Shown: piece after piece, positions 1 through 12,806 of the stretch
Numbering within the stretch: position 1 is the first letter of the stretch
Layout: every line of letters begins with the position of its first letter
Assembly (NCBI RefSeq): GCF_047496725.1
Contig: NC_132985.1
Span: 2,630,001 to 2,694,000, forward strand
Length of the DNA stretch: 64,000 nt
Origin: Anoplolepis gracilipes
Taxonomy: Eukaryota > Arthropoda > Insecta > Hymenoptera > Formicidae
Direction: 5' to 3'
Notes under the pieces: model-generated
What the model was told of the DNA's origin: nothing
Seen by the model: only the letters and a program-made list of their open reading frames with translations
Database searches by the model: none
Translations under genes and position numbers: made by a program

Positions 1-339
1 CAGTATTTGTTTTGTAAGATTATGAATGAAAAATTATAAATGTAATGTAAGAGTTCAGACATAGGTTGAATTAAGATTTTACATTGAAACTTCCACACAG
101 TACTGTCAGCCTTGGTAGTTTCTACGCTCTCAAGTTTTGTTATATTTTTTTATGGGGACGGAGCGAAGCCCCCGTCTAAACGTTCTTTTCTAGCATGTAC
201 ATACTAGAAAGTACATCTAAACTACCAAGACTGACAGTACTGTGTGGAAGTTTCAATATAAAATCTTAATTCAACCTATGTCCGAACTCTTACACTAGAT
301 TTATAATTTTTCATTCATAATCTTACAAAACAAATACTG
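1..339. mobile_element. Palindromic foldback / MITE-like element
   Basis: Positions 1 to about 121 are an almost perfect inverted copy of about 219 to 339, with only a handful of mismatches over about 120 bases. The termini read CAGTATTTG and CAAATACTG. The roughly 95-base spacer has no open frame. Long terminal inverted repeats without coding capacity are what is expected of a MITE or foldback element moved by a transposase supplied elsewhere. The left end coincides with the window edge, so the target-site duplication cannot be checked and the element may extend further left. The superfamily is not assigned. Confidence 0.8.
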
Positions 340-1166
340 AATGCATCGATGCACGCTTCGTTGAGCCATTTGCCTAACAGCGCATCAGTTAAATAGCATT
401 TGCTTAGGAAAATAGCATTGAAACATAAAAATAAACGAGCGAAAGCTATGTGGCCAGCCAGATAGCATTTGCCTAGTCAAAAGCTATTTTCCTAAAATAA
501 CCATTTGCCTACAACATATATAAAAATAGCACTCTTCTGTTTTGTATAATAAATATTAGCAAAATAATAAAAATATGAGATCTAAATTATTTTAATTAAT
601 TGTAATAACATTTTTTTATCATATATAATGTTTTACTCAGAAATATGATAAATTTTTCTTAATAAATAAATGTTATGTAGAAAAGAAAGTATTTGGATAA
701 CAAATCTAAGAACTTTTTAGTTATATTTTATTTTTTACTACAATTTAAAAATAAATAAATAGAATTTATTGATATATTTTCGATGTACAGAGATTAATAG
801 ATTACATAGACACATTAATAAATTACACATTAATAAAAATAATCATTACTAAATTTATAGTTTTATTGTTTTAAAAAAATAAAACAATGTACCACTATAT
901 AAAAACATCATATCGGCCATATTTTAAAGGAATTAATACAAAAGACATATCTTATTTTTATAAAAAAGACTGTTATTGTTATTATTATTATTTACAATTA
1001 TTAATTGATTTAAATCAATTAACTTGAAATGATAAACAAGAATTATGCTAAGAAAATAATAATACTTTAATATGTTTTAAAAACAATTACAGAATAGATT
1101 TTTTAAAACAAAATAATAAATTGTAGAGAATATTCTTTGATGTTAATATTTTTAAATATAAATTAA
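340..1166. other. Non-coding AT-rich DNA downstream of the nAChR-like gene
   Basis: No credible exon is seen here. Positions 360-511 carry three direct copies of CATTTGCCTA and an inverted pair containing TTAGGAAAATAGC, which may be remnants of another repeat. The rest is AT-rich and probably includes the 3' untranslated region of the minus-strand gene that stops at 1167. Confidence 0.6.
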
Positions 1167-2541
1167 TCAATCAATGGGTATAAAAATTATTAGCGAGATG
1201 ACGTAAGTAAGGATCACACAGATAAAAGACAACCAATCGATAATAGTGGCGAAATGTTTCCAAGATAGTTCTTTCATTTCCACTTTATACTTTGAAACAT
1301 TCGAGTTTCCTTCAGTTACTGTATCTTCGTCTGTCATCTTGATTTCATTGTCTTTCAAGATCAGGAAACGACTAGTCCTGCTACTCAAGACAAACATTAT
1401 TGTGGATGAAATCCAATTCGGCATCTCCGTGTTCATAGCTTCCAATTTACGTAACAAAGTCGTTAGGATAATGGTAAAGACAGCCAAAGCGATAGAGTCA
1501 CCATAAAATATTACTGCAGGTAATAAAAATAATGTATTATATTTTTAAAAATCTTAACTATTATATACATTTTATATTTTTTTTATTTTCACATTAATTG
1601 ATAATTTTTAATTTGCGAAGTATTATAAGCATTTAAATATTTTGATTTTAATTTATATATGTTCTATATTTTGTAATAAAATCAAAAATTTTTTTAATTA
1701 CTGTTATTTTATTAACATATCTTAATACTTTATACTCTAAAATAATTTATTTTACAGTTAATTTGATTAAAATTAAATATTAATAAATAGTTAATGTAAC
1801 TTACTCAAAGCTGTTAATTATAACAAATTATTTCTTGAGATTATATAAATTAGAATTTTTGTTCGAAACTTATAATATTCTTTGCTTATTATTTTCTTAC
1901 ATTTTTTACATTTATATCTTTTATGAATAGTATTACTCACATATCTTAGGTGTATTAATGCCGTTGTAATGTAATTGCCAGTGTATATGATACAAGCAAA
2001 TCATGTGACAAATAAAATTTACGCTTGCTAGTCCAATTCGCTCCACCGATTTTACATCCAAGCAAAGTATCGTTAGAGTAAGAAATATCAAAACTAAAAA
2101 AAACATTAGTATTTAGCTTTATTTATTTGGTTTTCTTTGCTTTCGCTAATTATTGCTCACCAATGGCAGGTACAGCGTTAGTTATGTGTCTTGTGCTGTG
2201 ATGTCGTGTCAATAAAAAGTTGTAATTAATTGTTGGAAAAATGTCATTTGGACAACATTTTTGCGTTTTTAATTCCTTCACCGTGTTTATAAATTTGAAA
2301 TCCCATATTGTGTTATTCTCGTAGCCATCCATAATGATCTGTCAAAACAAATTTTAATTTTTCAATAAGAATGTTTATCAATATAATAAATATCATTAGA
2401 GTCTAATATCTCAAAATAAGATAATAATTCTTATTTATATGTAAGCATTTATACATTATATAAATTGCTGAATTAGTAGTAAGAAAAATATTATACATTA
2501 CATAAATTGCTAACTAAATTAGTAGTAAGAAAAATATTTTA

Positions 2542-2616
<75 letters not shown>

Positions 2617-4220
2617 ATTAATTTTAGATGGATTCATTTATTTTTACAATGCAAAATATTTGAATTTTTAATAATAATACTTATGTGCAGGAAAAATATA
2701 TTAGACGTAAGGAAAATATATATATTGATGATTAATATTCTATAACTATTCATAGAGATTAAATAACTGCAAAAGTAAGTAAGGTTTCAATTAATTTGAT
2801 TTTGCAAACACATACTCCGTCTCCATGTAGCTGATAATCAACTTCTTCGCCTGTATGCCTCCAAGAACCAAACGTAATGCGACATTGAAATTTTTCATAA
2901 GGATAATAAGTGTAATCGGGTTCGCATTTGGCAACAAATTTCGCAGCCGGCACGCAATGAATAGACCCTTCGCTAAAGAGTAAACATTCCGTCGTAGGTA
3001 ATTCAAGTTGATTATCCGACATATCGCCGCTAAAAGAATTGAAAAATAGTAATTTATATTTCATTATTTATATTTTATAATTATATGAAAAAGTGAGAAT
3101 TTAGAAGACTAGTGTACAAGAAGCAATTTATCTTAAAATGAAGAGAATGAGATGATCTTTTTTTAGTTAAAAAAAAAATCAACTTACGAGTTGTAGACAC
3201 ACAAATCAGGCGTCCAGATCTCCCAACTTTTTACATGAATAAAACTGATCCCGTCATAATCACTCGGTTTCCAAGTAAGTTGAGGGTCAGACCAAGTCTA
3301 TTAATGAAATACTTGATTAAAGCTAGGATGAAATACGTAATAATGTTTCTATAAGAAGATACATTATAAGAATCGTACACTTACAAATGTTACCCAACTA
3401 TTTAGAGACAATATGGCATTGTCTTTTTCCTATAAACAAAATAATTTAATTCTTTTTATACTTGCTACGTATCGTATATGTATATTATTTAACAGTTATA
3501 TGAAGTGGAAAAAAAGAATAAAAATCAATAGTGGTAAGTCTTTATTTTATTAAAACACATATTGTATTAAGAAATAAAAAAATTAAATTTATGAAAAAAT
3601 TTATAAATTTTATGTTTGAAAAATGATGCTTGACTTGTTATAATTTTTTGCTTCACATTTAATATTATTGAATTATATAATAATTATATAATAAAATTCG
3701 AGATATTTTTATGTTTGTACACTTACTAATTGTAGAAACTTTGGCATCAGCCACATAGTGACGACAGTGACATTGGTTTTATAATAATTCGGATGAATCG
3801 AACTATCATAATTGCAAAGAAGCTGTCTTTTAAGACGCAATTGTGGTGTCGTATTTTCCAAATTTTTGCATTTTCGTAGCACGTTATTCAAATCCGAATT
3901 TTTGGCGGCAATAAAAGCGACTATTAAAAATTTCAGAATTTTATATCGAATCTTAATTAAAATCTAAAAATACTTAATATGTATTAATTAATATTAATGT
4001 TAATTATCTTTCAATATTGCTTTTTATTAGAATATGTACATACATATAATTTGTAAGATAATGTAATTATAAAAAGTTAATATTATTTTTAGATTTATAT
4101 GACATATCTAGGACGTTATTAAACTTAAAAAAATGCGGAATTATTTAGACACAAACAATCATTTCACGTACTGAATTGCCAGAAAATAACGAAAACTCCA
4201 AACATCTGTGGAATCTTCAT
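1167..4220 (-). CDS. Divergent nicotinic acetylcholine receptor alpha-type subunit
   Basis: This is a Cys-loop ligand-gated ion channel subunit for the plasma membrane. I join eight exons (minus strand, 5' to 3'): 4220-4172, 3920-3727, 3429-3385, 3297-3188, 3029-2816, 2338-2161, 2093-1941 and 1513-1167. All borders are GT/AG, the phases match, and the result is 429 aa. Residues 1 to about 22 look like a signal peptide (start MKIPQMFGVF). Loop-D Trp lies in NSWVTFTW and loop-A Tyr in WTPDLCVYNS. The Cys-loop is C168-C182 with 13 residues between. Loop-B Trp is in FGSW, and vicinal CC at 232-233 marks the alpha type. M1 to M3 lie in the last three exons and M4 is at about 401-427. The M3-M4 loop is short, about 65 residues. 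The pore segment is atypical and lacks the usual GEK and the polar ring. The closest group is probably the insect divergent alpha9/beta2-like class, which is an inference. Confidence 0.93.
2541..2615. repeat. (TC)n microsatellite
   Basis: A run of TC dinucleotides lies inside the nAChR-like intron between the exons ending at 2816 and starting at 2338. It is preceded at about 2465-2540 by two imperfect tandem copies of a roughly 45-base AT-rich unit containing TTAGTAGTAAGAAAAATAT. Confidence 0.9.
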
Positions 4221-5747
4221 CTTGATCGGTATGTATCAATGGTTCTGATTCAACTAATTCTCGTCACTATTGTACCAGAATAACTGTCAGACGATTTGTG
4301 ATATTCGACGCTTTGATATATCAGACGCCCCCCAGAGATATACGTATATATATCGATTGATTTGAAAACTTTACGATACCCAACAGAGTAAAATACACTC
4401 GTAATTACGGAATAATAATTCATCAAATACAACCATTTTTCGAGAGAAGCTTTACTAATCTTGTATTATTTTTTTATAGATCTTAAATTGATCAGTTTTG
4501 CAACGAAATACTTGTGTAATATTCTGAAGTTTTTAAAATGATATATGATTGTGATATGGAATTACAAAACAAATGTGAAAACTTACAGTAATTAATGTTT
4601 CCGATAATTAAATTATAAGCAGGGAATAAAATTAGAAATCATGCAATATAAATACAACGAAGCAAGGTAGTCGATAATGTTTTAAATACATTATGTCGTC
4701 AAAAATGTCGACTTTTTATTTATTGAATAAATAATAAAATATCAAGCTAAAAAAGCTAAAGTTGCAAATTAAAATCTTAAATAACTAATAAGAATATAAA
4801 AATTGTACTCTTTATGTATGATACTTTATTAACAGCTTTACTTACCTTTAATATCGAGATATTTTTTTCTCGTATTATTATTATAATTAAAACAATATAA
4901 TTTAACGAAAGACTGTGAAAATGTTACATACAAGAAATGTTTATTTCTATGTCGTGTACACGCGGTAATTTTACAAAACATTAACATATCACAGAAAGAA
5001 ATTAACGAATATTCGGTGCGTTTAATTCTTATTGTTAGTGCATCGATTTTTGTGCATATCTCAAAATATTATTCCGGATAAGATTTAATGTAGCAAAGTT
5101 GTAAAAATATGATAAGATCTAATTTTTAACTGACAATATTTTAAATAATTTGTACAATATTTCGATCGGGAACACAGAGAGTTCCTTTGAAACTTCATAA
5201 GAAATATATAATCTAGAATAGCAAAGTAATAGAGGCAAGAGTAATCGAGGCAGAGTTATAAATATTGTAATGACTACACTTTAATGCGATGGACGGAAAA
5301 CACACATATTTACATATTTCGTGCGAAAGAGGTAATCTACACATTTACAAAAATAGCGATTAAATCAATTACATTTGCTTTTCCGTCCTTCCGCGTTTAA
5401 AAAAAGATATTATATATAATTATGAGAGACGAATTGACACGTTACTTGTCATTTATTTTTAAAGATTTAAATTGTTGGATAATGATCTGTTATCGTCCGT
5501 GATTAATTAACAAATGGAAAGTACATGAAACATTTGCAGACATTATTACGGTAGGATATAACACATAATAAAAAATTAAAAAAATATATATTCACACACA
5601 ATCGAAAGATAAATCTATGACATTTAACGTATCAAAACATCTTGTTAGATTTGCCGAAACGTGTTGTCACGCCGATATAATATTCTCAGCCATAAAATAG
5701 CAGTAACTTTTATTGCGCAACCATACGTAATAATTACAACACAGATT
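4221..5747. other. Intergenic DNA between two tandem minus-strand genes
   Basis: This is AT-rich sequence between the start codon of the receptor subunit and the stop codon of the upstream membrane-protein gene. It should contain the promoter and 5' UTR of the former and the 3' UTR of the latter. Several minus-strand AATAAA-type hexamers occur (TTTATT on plus, for example near 5709), so a poly(A) site cannot be chosen by eye. No additional coding exon was found. Confidence 0.55.
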
Positions 5748-7772
5748 TCACAGGTTCGCTCTGTTATCGATATACTCGTCATCGTCGTCTGCGAACTTAA
5801 TGCCGTCCTCGTTCTCCCGGATCAGATCGTAGAAGGAGTCGCGCGAGTCCACCTTTATATCGCTCTCGACCCCGTAATCCGGACTCTGAATCTCCTTCTT
5901 GGACAAACTGATGTTGAGATTATCCGTCGTCAATCTTCGAGCTGCCGCCGGAGAATTTAATCGTGGCCCCGAGAACTCAATCATCGGAATGTTGGTGCAA
6001 TCCGACAATTTATTGGTCTCTTGAGGTTGCGTAAATTGCATGAAATCTCGATATTTGCATTGGCCACTTACATTCAGATTTGTCAGAAGGATATCTGACC
6101 TGGAACTGTCTTTGACATCCTGAAGATCCTTCTCATCTACATATCCTTGTGTCTTCAAACTCGATTTATTGGACAACTTACTGGATGTGTTCTCGTTCTT
6201 GAAATAACGATTCCTTTTGTCCTCTTGAGAAACATCCTTCATCTTTTGATTTATATATGATTTCGAAGTAGCGTGTTGAAGTACTGCATCTTCGGCATGC
6301 CTCTTCGAAGTCTGCTTTGATTTCTCTGCTTTATCTTCCGACTTTGCCACGGTGTCGGTGATATTTACATAATTATCTTGCGGACTATTTCTTGATGAAG
6401 CATCTTGCTCCTGGGAGAAATCGAATTTAGTGGCTTGAAGGCGATTGGGAATGATGCATTGCGTCCTGTCGGTCACGAGCTGACCGCACAAGGATTCTTC
6501 GCTCACTCGGGTCCTGGAGTCCTCCAGGATTCGATGGATCGGTAGCAGACGTTCGTTCAACCTGGCGGTTCTGCTTTCGCTGCTGATACTATCCTCAGAC
6601 AGAGCGCTACCGCTTGACGAGTCGTTCTTCGATGACGAGGAAGAGGACGTCGAGTCTTGACGCTTCTGCTCAAAGCTCAGTCTGGTCTCCTCGATACTAG
6701 ACGCAAGCTTTTGTCGCATTCGCCGATACTCGGCCGGAGTTAGAGTCGCACCCTCGGTGGCCTCCTCCGGCAGTCGAAACAATGCCGGACTCCCCGTCGT
6801 GCCTTGAAAACAATCCGGTAGATCCGCAGACGGATCTTCAGAATCCTCAGAGATCGACAACGGGGGTATCCATAGGAGAAAAGCTGGATCCATACCTAAA
6901 TACGAGCCCGGCGCGGCGCCGGCGTTCGCCACGTTGTAATCATAATAGTCCAGTTCCATATCCGTCTCCGGATTAGTCAGGCTGAACTCCGAGCCTGGTC
7001 CTTGAAGCAGTCGCTCACGATTTCGACGATCCTTTGTCTCTTTACCGCTGCGTAACGTAGAAACGCCCGACAGTGGACTGCTCGTCGACGAATCCTGATG
7101 ACAATTTTATGGACGTTTCAGAAGACGGCACATAATTCTTTAATTTCTTTCTAAATTTCTTCGAAATTATATCATCCAGTTTATACATTTACATAATTAT
7201 CTTAAATTTTTCATCTTGTCCAAATAACTGTCTCGTTCTTGTTCAACATTTACTTTCAAATATTTTATTATTACAATAAAATATTGCTAATTAAAATTAT
7301 ATAACAAATATATCGGTTTTTATCTTATTTTTAATCATGTGTTAATTTCTGCTTTGTATCGTTTCAGATAAAATACACATATAATTGGATTAAATTTTCT
7401 TTACCTTGGATTGCAAAGTATTGGGCGTATAACGATGAAGTCTTGCAATGTGAGGACTGTCGGTGATCGTTGTTGTGCTTTGACATCTCATATCGTCCGA
7501 CATCGGCTTGTCTGCCGGGCTGTTAGATCCCAAAGTGCGTAATCTGTAATGTGTAAGTAACATACAACTATTAATTACCCATACAACTATCAGAGATATT
7601 CCAAAATACATATAAGAAATATATTATTTGAAATCTTGATCTCTAAAAAAATTTATTTATATTTATTCTTTAATATTATTTTACATAATAATTGTTATTG
7701 CATAAATTGTCGCTCAAAGTTTGTCAATTTATTAAATACTTTACAATTTATATTAACTATGTGCTTTATATG

Positions 7773-7805
<33 letters not shown>

Positions 7806-10800
7806 CATAGAATAGATATAACGTAGAATATATAAAACGTGATACATTAAATTATAATTACTTGACTGGTTGGGCAAATTTTACTTCCGGCTGACCAACT
7901 GCCATAATGGCTGATACTGTATGCAATGTTTCATTAACATGCAGTTTATTCGGTATTATGCTTCTTTCCATAGAACTTTCTTCGTTATCTTTAAATTTCA
8001 AAGTAGTAGAGCTCAAGCTGGTTTCATCCTCGTATCTACACAAAAAACGTACATACGAACGCAATGATACAAGTCGTGATAAAATATTCAACTAGCCAAT
8101 TATTTCTCAGGATAAATGAAGCAAAATGTCTTGTAATATTTATGCAATGTCAAAATATTAAATAAATTTATTTAAACAAATTTGTTTAAAAGTAATTTTT
8201 AAATAAAATTATAAATTATAAATATCAAAAATATTAAAAAGCATGTCTCTCAAAATATTAAAAATGTTAATGCATTAATTGCAATATATTAATTACACAA
8301 AATTATTACTTACTCTGCCAAAGTTTCTGAACTATCGTAGCCATCCTCTATCGCACAAGGAGCCAGCTTACGTTTTGAAAGTCTTGGTGTACATTTTCTT
8401 GGCAATCCCACTAGAGATGCAACTTCCGATATTAATGTCGTAGAAGACATTGATTTTGCTCGTCCCATCGTATCGCTACATTCTGTAATTTGCATATTTT
8501 TAATAATTCTAAATATTTATGCTTATAATATATTTATTGCAATTGTAATTAATTCAATTTAATTTTCATACGTATTGTGTTTGTCTTCAATCTTTAAATT
8601 TTTAATATTCAGTAATTTGGATCGTGTCAACTATTTATTTTATTATTATAAAAGATATTCACCGGAATGCTCGCTCAGAGTATCCAAATCTTCCGCGATA
8701 TGATATTTTCTATATTTCAGTGCAAATTGCAATGCTAGAAAAATAGATATAAAGAATATGAGTATCAAAAGAGATGCTGTCGCCAAATGCGCAGGTCCCC
8801 AGAAGAGCCATCGCTCAACACTGGGGGTGGAACTTGTTTCCGAGAGCAATGTCTTGTTTTCATATAGTTTTTCTGAAAATAAATTAGTATATCAAATAAT
8901 TACAATCACAATTTTACAATAATGTTACAAATTAAAGAATATAATGATGTTAATGTAATTAATATTATTCTATAAATTTATTTAATGTCATAAAATTTAT
9001 TGTTGAAAAAAAATACTATTAAAATTTTGCTTTGTTTAATATAATTTATATTAATTCATAAAACTTACGAAACATGCTTGCATGTCCTAGAAAACCACCT
9101 ACGCAGGAATCCCCTGAAGCGGTTGACTCGTCGCTGAAAAATTCCAACAGCAAGTTTTGACCCGAAGAAAATATCGTCCCTGTTGCAGGCGCGCTCTTGT
9201 CAAACGCGATATCTGTCAAAAGTTCCGCGCTCCTCGAATCACCGTCGCGGGCACGGAAATATTGCCCTGGACAGGGAAACTGCGTTTGATCCAATTGCAG
9301 TCGAATCACGTAATTCGACTTTGCCTACGTAAATTGAAATTGATCGATAAATATCTCATTTAAAAGAAAAAAAAAATGATTCCGTTCCGAATGTAGAGAA
9401 AAAAATGTACCTGCAACAGCCAGAAGGATCGACCGGGACAGGCTTGTGTATTCGCCGCTAGGATCTTGCTCAAAATTTGATCATGGAAATTTATAATACA
9501 ACCGCATCGACACTGAAGACCGATTTGCGCCGTAACTTCCGGTCTCGTAGCCGCTAATGTCGTTCCGTGTCGACACTCCCATCCCTCGGTGTTCCACACC
9601 TCCTGAAAATCGATTCTACCGGTGCCCCCACACGATTCCGTCTCGACTGCTTTTCCCTGTTTCAGAACAAGTGTGTTATTAGCTTGCTTGTGATTGCCGT
9701 TCGTCAATTTCATCGTAAAATCTACCTGACAAAATTTTGCTCCGTATTTCGGGGGTGGTGTATCGCAGAATCGATATCGATTGCGTGTTCCGCCCACGCA
9801 GGAGCTACTACAAGGACTCCACGCGCTCCAAGGACCCCAACCGGCCGCGTCATTTTCTGCGTTAATAATTAATATGAGAAAAAAAGAAGAAGATACATAT
9901 AGGGAGTGTCTCAGAGATCGTGGCTTCTCGACACAAAATTTGCTTAAAAGATCTGATGTGAGAGAGTGAAACATGTTTGTAAGAGAAATTTAATTATTTT
10001 AGATTATTTAATTTGATCCATTCAGTTATTCATGAATCAGAAATTATTTGATGTTTAATATTTATAACTATAGGAAAATTAATTAAACATAATAATACAA
10101 TATACTAATGAAATTGACTTGTGTTTCAGATTTATTCCATCGGAAATCGCCTATTTATCCTATCGCCTTTCCTGACCTAGATCAAACGACGAACGATTGC
10201 AAAGCTCGTTAAGAGAATCAAATTTACATGTCTCGCAACTAAGCGATAAATCTGTCAAGAATAGAGGCTTTTAAACGGGCGCATTTGCATGTCGCTTACC
10301 TAGAAGCGGGAAGGTGGGTATGCACGCGAGCTTTACTTCCGCCATCGCGCCGGTGATCGCCTGGCTCACGTAAACGAAACAGTACTCAATGAACTTCTCG
10401 GTGAAGATATCGCAATCGAAGTTCAACGAGTGCTTACCCGGCGCCGCCTTCAATTCCGCGATGTAATGCAACGCGGACGGCGGCGCCAGGGAGCTCACGT
10501 CCGCCCGGAGGCGGCCGTAGACACGTACACGATCGCCCTGAAGACGACACGCTGGATACTGGAAGAGGACCGATATGCCCGCCGTTCCTTCGCAGGGATA
10601 GATCGATCTTGCGTGAACGTTGAAGCTGAACTCGTCGGACCATTCCACCTGCGCGCAAAAGAGGCGAGCATGCGATTTCATAGGTGTTTCTTCTAATTAA
10701 TTTATTTACAGTGCAACAAGCACGCATAGGATACATTAATAGTTCACTATCTTGTAATAATTATATTTTTTAATTAGCGCCGTCCGATGATAATTCTATT

Positions 10801-10991
10801 TTAATTACTTAGAGTGAAGAGCGCAATTACCTTGATATACGCGCTGGTTGTCGGCGCGGAAGGATTAACGTCCGAGGCCTTTAATCTAAGGGCGTAATTT
10901 CCAGCCAGTCCGAAAAAATCGCATTTTAGTTCGATGACCTTTGGCGAGATAAAGCCGTTTATCTCCTCGTAATAGAGTACCTAGAAAAATT

Positions 10992-11042
<51 letters not shown>

Positions 11043-11901
11043 AATTACGAGAAATTTTATTATTTGACAAACGCAAGAGTCTTTTCGCATATATGATTTA
11101 CATATAGGGTTTATTACTTTTACATATAGTACTTACTTGCATGCGACTGTTATTTTGTGGATCGCAGGCGGCGGCGGTGGTACCGCAATATATGAGCTGC
11201 AAACTATAAGCCGCTACGGGAATGCCATTGGCAGGCACACATGAAATTCCATTGTACTTTATGGTCGCTATTACTGGTTGACTAGGATATGTACCGAAGT
11301 GTTGGGATTCCAGGAGCAGAGAAGGGATTGGCCACTTTACATCTAAGGCACTGCTCATCTAAATTTCAATTCAATTAGATAAGTCTCCGGACATCATGAC
11401 GTACATATAACGTCTATTAACAATTGTCTTCGAGAAGAAAATGTATTAAGAGCAGAAGTAGTAAGTTCAATTATATATTAATTGTCATCATCCACATACA
11501 CAAGCGATTATATATACGTACTTTAATATGTATGTGTTTAGATATTATTTTTAATTATTTTAACAAATTGTAATAAGCTCTTTGATATTTAGCTAATGTT
11601 CCTCACCTCAATTTCGGGCAGCCCAGCAATGGCAGTGTTGTGTCTGGCAGCCACGGTTGAGAACTTGTACTGAAGTCGTAATGTATAAATTCCGCCGCGT
11701 GAGAAGACACCACAAGGTATTATCACAGAAATATTTTCACCCTTATGCGGTAAAGTATCGAGAGGAAAATCACCAATCAATTCCGATGTAAGGCCATCGA
11801 CATATAGTACTCTGGAAACAATACGCGAACAAAACGTATAGCATGTGTAAATGTAATCTTTAATGTTATGGTAATTAATTAATTCTTTTAATATTTGTGT
11901 T

Positions 11902-11943
<42 letters not shown>

Positions 11944-12806
11944 AGACAAAAACTGTAATCATTATTTTGTTATTTTATGCCTTGGAGAAAATGTTAGGAA
12001 ATATCTGTAAAAATTATCCCACACGAGACTCTCTGCAAACGTATAATTGCAGCTGTGAAAAGTTTATTTTATCATCGTGCTTTTCCTATTTTAATACGCG
12101 TTGTCGCACTTATTTAAGTGTATGTAAATTACAGAATATTTCAGGACGTCGTGCGTGTTCGTTAAATTGTTTTATGACTTTCTTTTATATACCTAAGCAC
12201 AAGCGGTTCGTGACTTCCATTAACTTCGTTCTTCTCCGGATCGATTTTATCTTTCTCATCTTTCTTCATGCCATTTGTGCTGTTGGTGACCACGGTATTG
12301 GTAGATATCGTGGACGAGTCTGTTTCCGTTGAATCTAAGATGAAAACTGTTACATCACCGGACAAGGCTGTGTGAGACGGAGGAGGGATAACTTTTAACA
12401 ATATCGGCTCCCTCGCGTCTACTATCGATCTTGTGATACCTGAAACCGGTAAACATGAGTCTAGAGACGCGAATGTTTTCTTCATTAGTAACAATCTTGT
12501 TAGTCAATAATTAGTTAATTTAATTTAAAAAAATGTAGGCGCAGTGCGTTATTGAAAATGGATTCAACTTAATAACCATTTACAAATATTGATCTTTTAA
12601 TATTTAATATTTTGCAAATTTAATATTTCATACATTATTATTTTTACAATCCTTATGTCAAACATTTTTACGATTTTTTTCTGATATTGCATTTCTTATA
12701 CATCCGCAAATATCAAAATCTAAATTAATTTAGATTATTTATTACCGCATTTCAGGAGAAGGATGATTAATAATCCCAGTGATGTCCATTCGGATGTCCA
12801 ATTCAT
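5748..12806 (-). CDS. Single-pass membrane protein with TSP1 repeat and CUB-like domain (possibly THSD1-related)
   Basis: Fourteen exons join in phase to 1301 aa (minus strand, 5' to 3'): 12806-12746, 12439-12193, 11811-11607, 11358-11137, 10980-10831, 10648-10300, 9856-9726, 9656-9411, 9324-9069, 8872-8663, 8482-8314, 8035-7862, 7543-7405 and 7094-5748. Residues 1-20 form a hydrophobic signal peptide. Residues about 20-410 are an unrecognised ectodomain. A thrombospondin type-1 repeat starts at about 416 (WGPWSAWSPCSSSC). A CUB-like stretch follows at about 490-620. A membrane helix lies at about 651-674, then a 627-residue tail rich in Ser and acid ending DDDDEYIDNRANL. A single TSP1 repeat, one membrane pass and a long tail resemble vertebrate THSD1, and the N-terminal HTALSGDVTVF is reminiscent of that protein, but the CUB-like part is extra. 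Orthology is not proven. An extracellular adhesion or receptor role is inferred. Confidence 0.85.
7774..7800. repeat. (TA)n microsatellite
   Basis: A run of TA dinucleotides in the intron of the TSP1 membrane-protein gene between the exons at 7862-8035 and 7405-7543. Confidence 0.85.
11004..11040. repeat. (GA)n microsatellite
   Basis: A pure GA run just upstream of the acceptor of the exon at 10831-10980 in the TSP1 membrane-protein gene. On the sense (minus) strand it is a (TC)n pyrimidine tract close to the 3' splice site, so its length might affect splicing; that is inference. Confidence 0.85.
11909..11939. repeat. Poly-T homopolymer
   Basis: About 31 consecutive T residues in the intron between the exons at 11607-11811 and 12193-12439 of the TSP1 membrane-protein gene. 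Confidence 0.85.

Noticed and set aside
4250..4432. 60-codon minus-strand frame just upstream of the receptor start codon
   Set aside because: It lies upstream of a clear signal-peptide start, has no splice relation to the receptor exons and no features.
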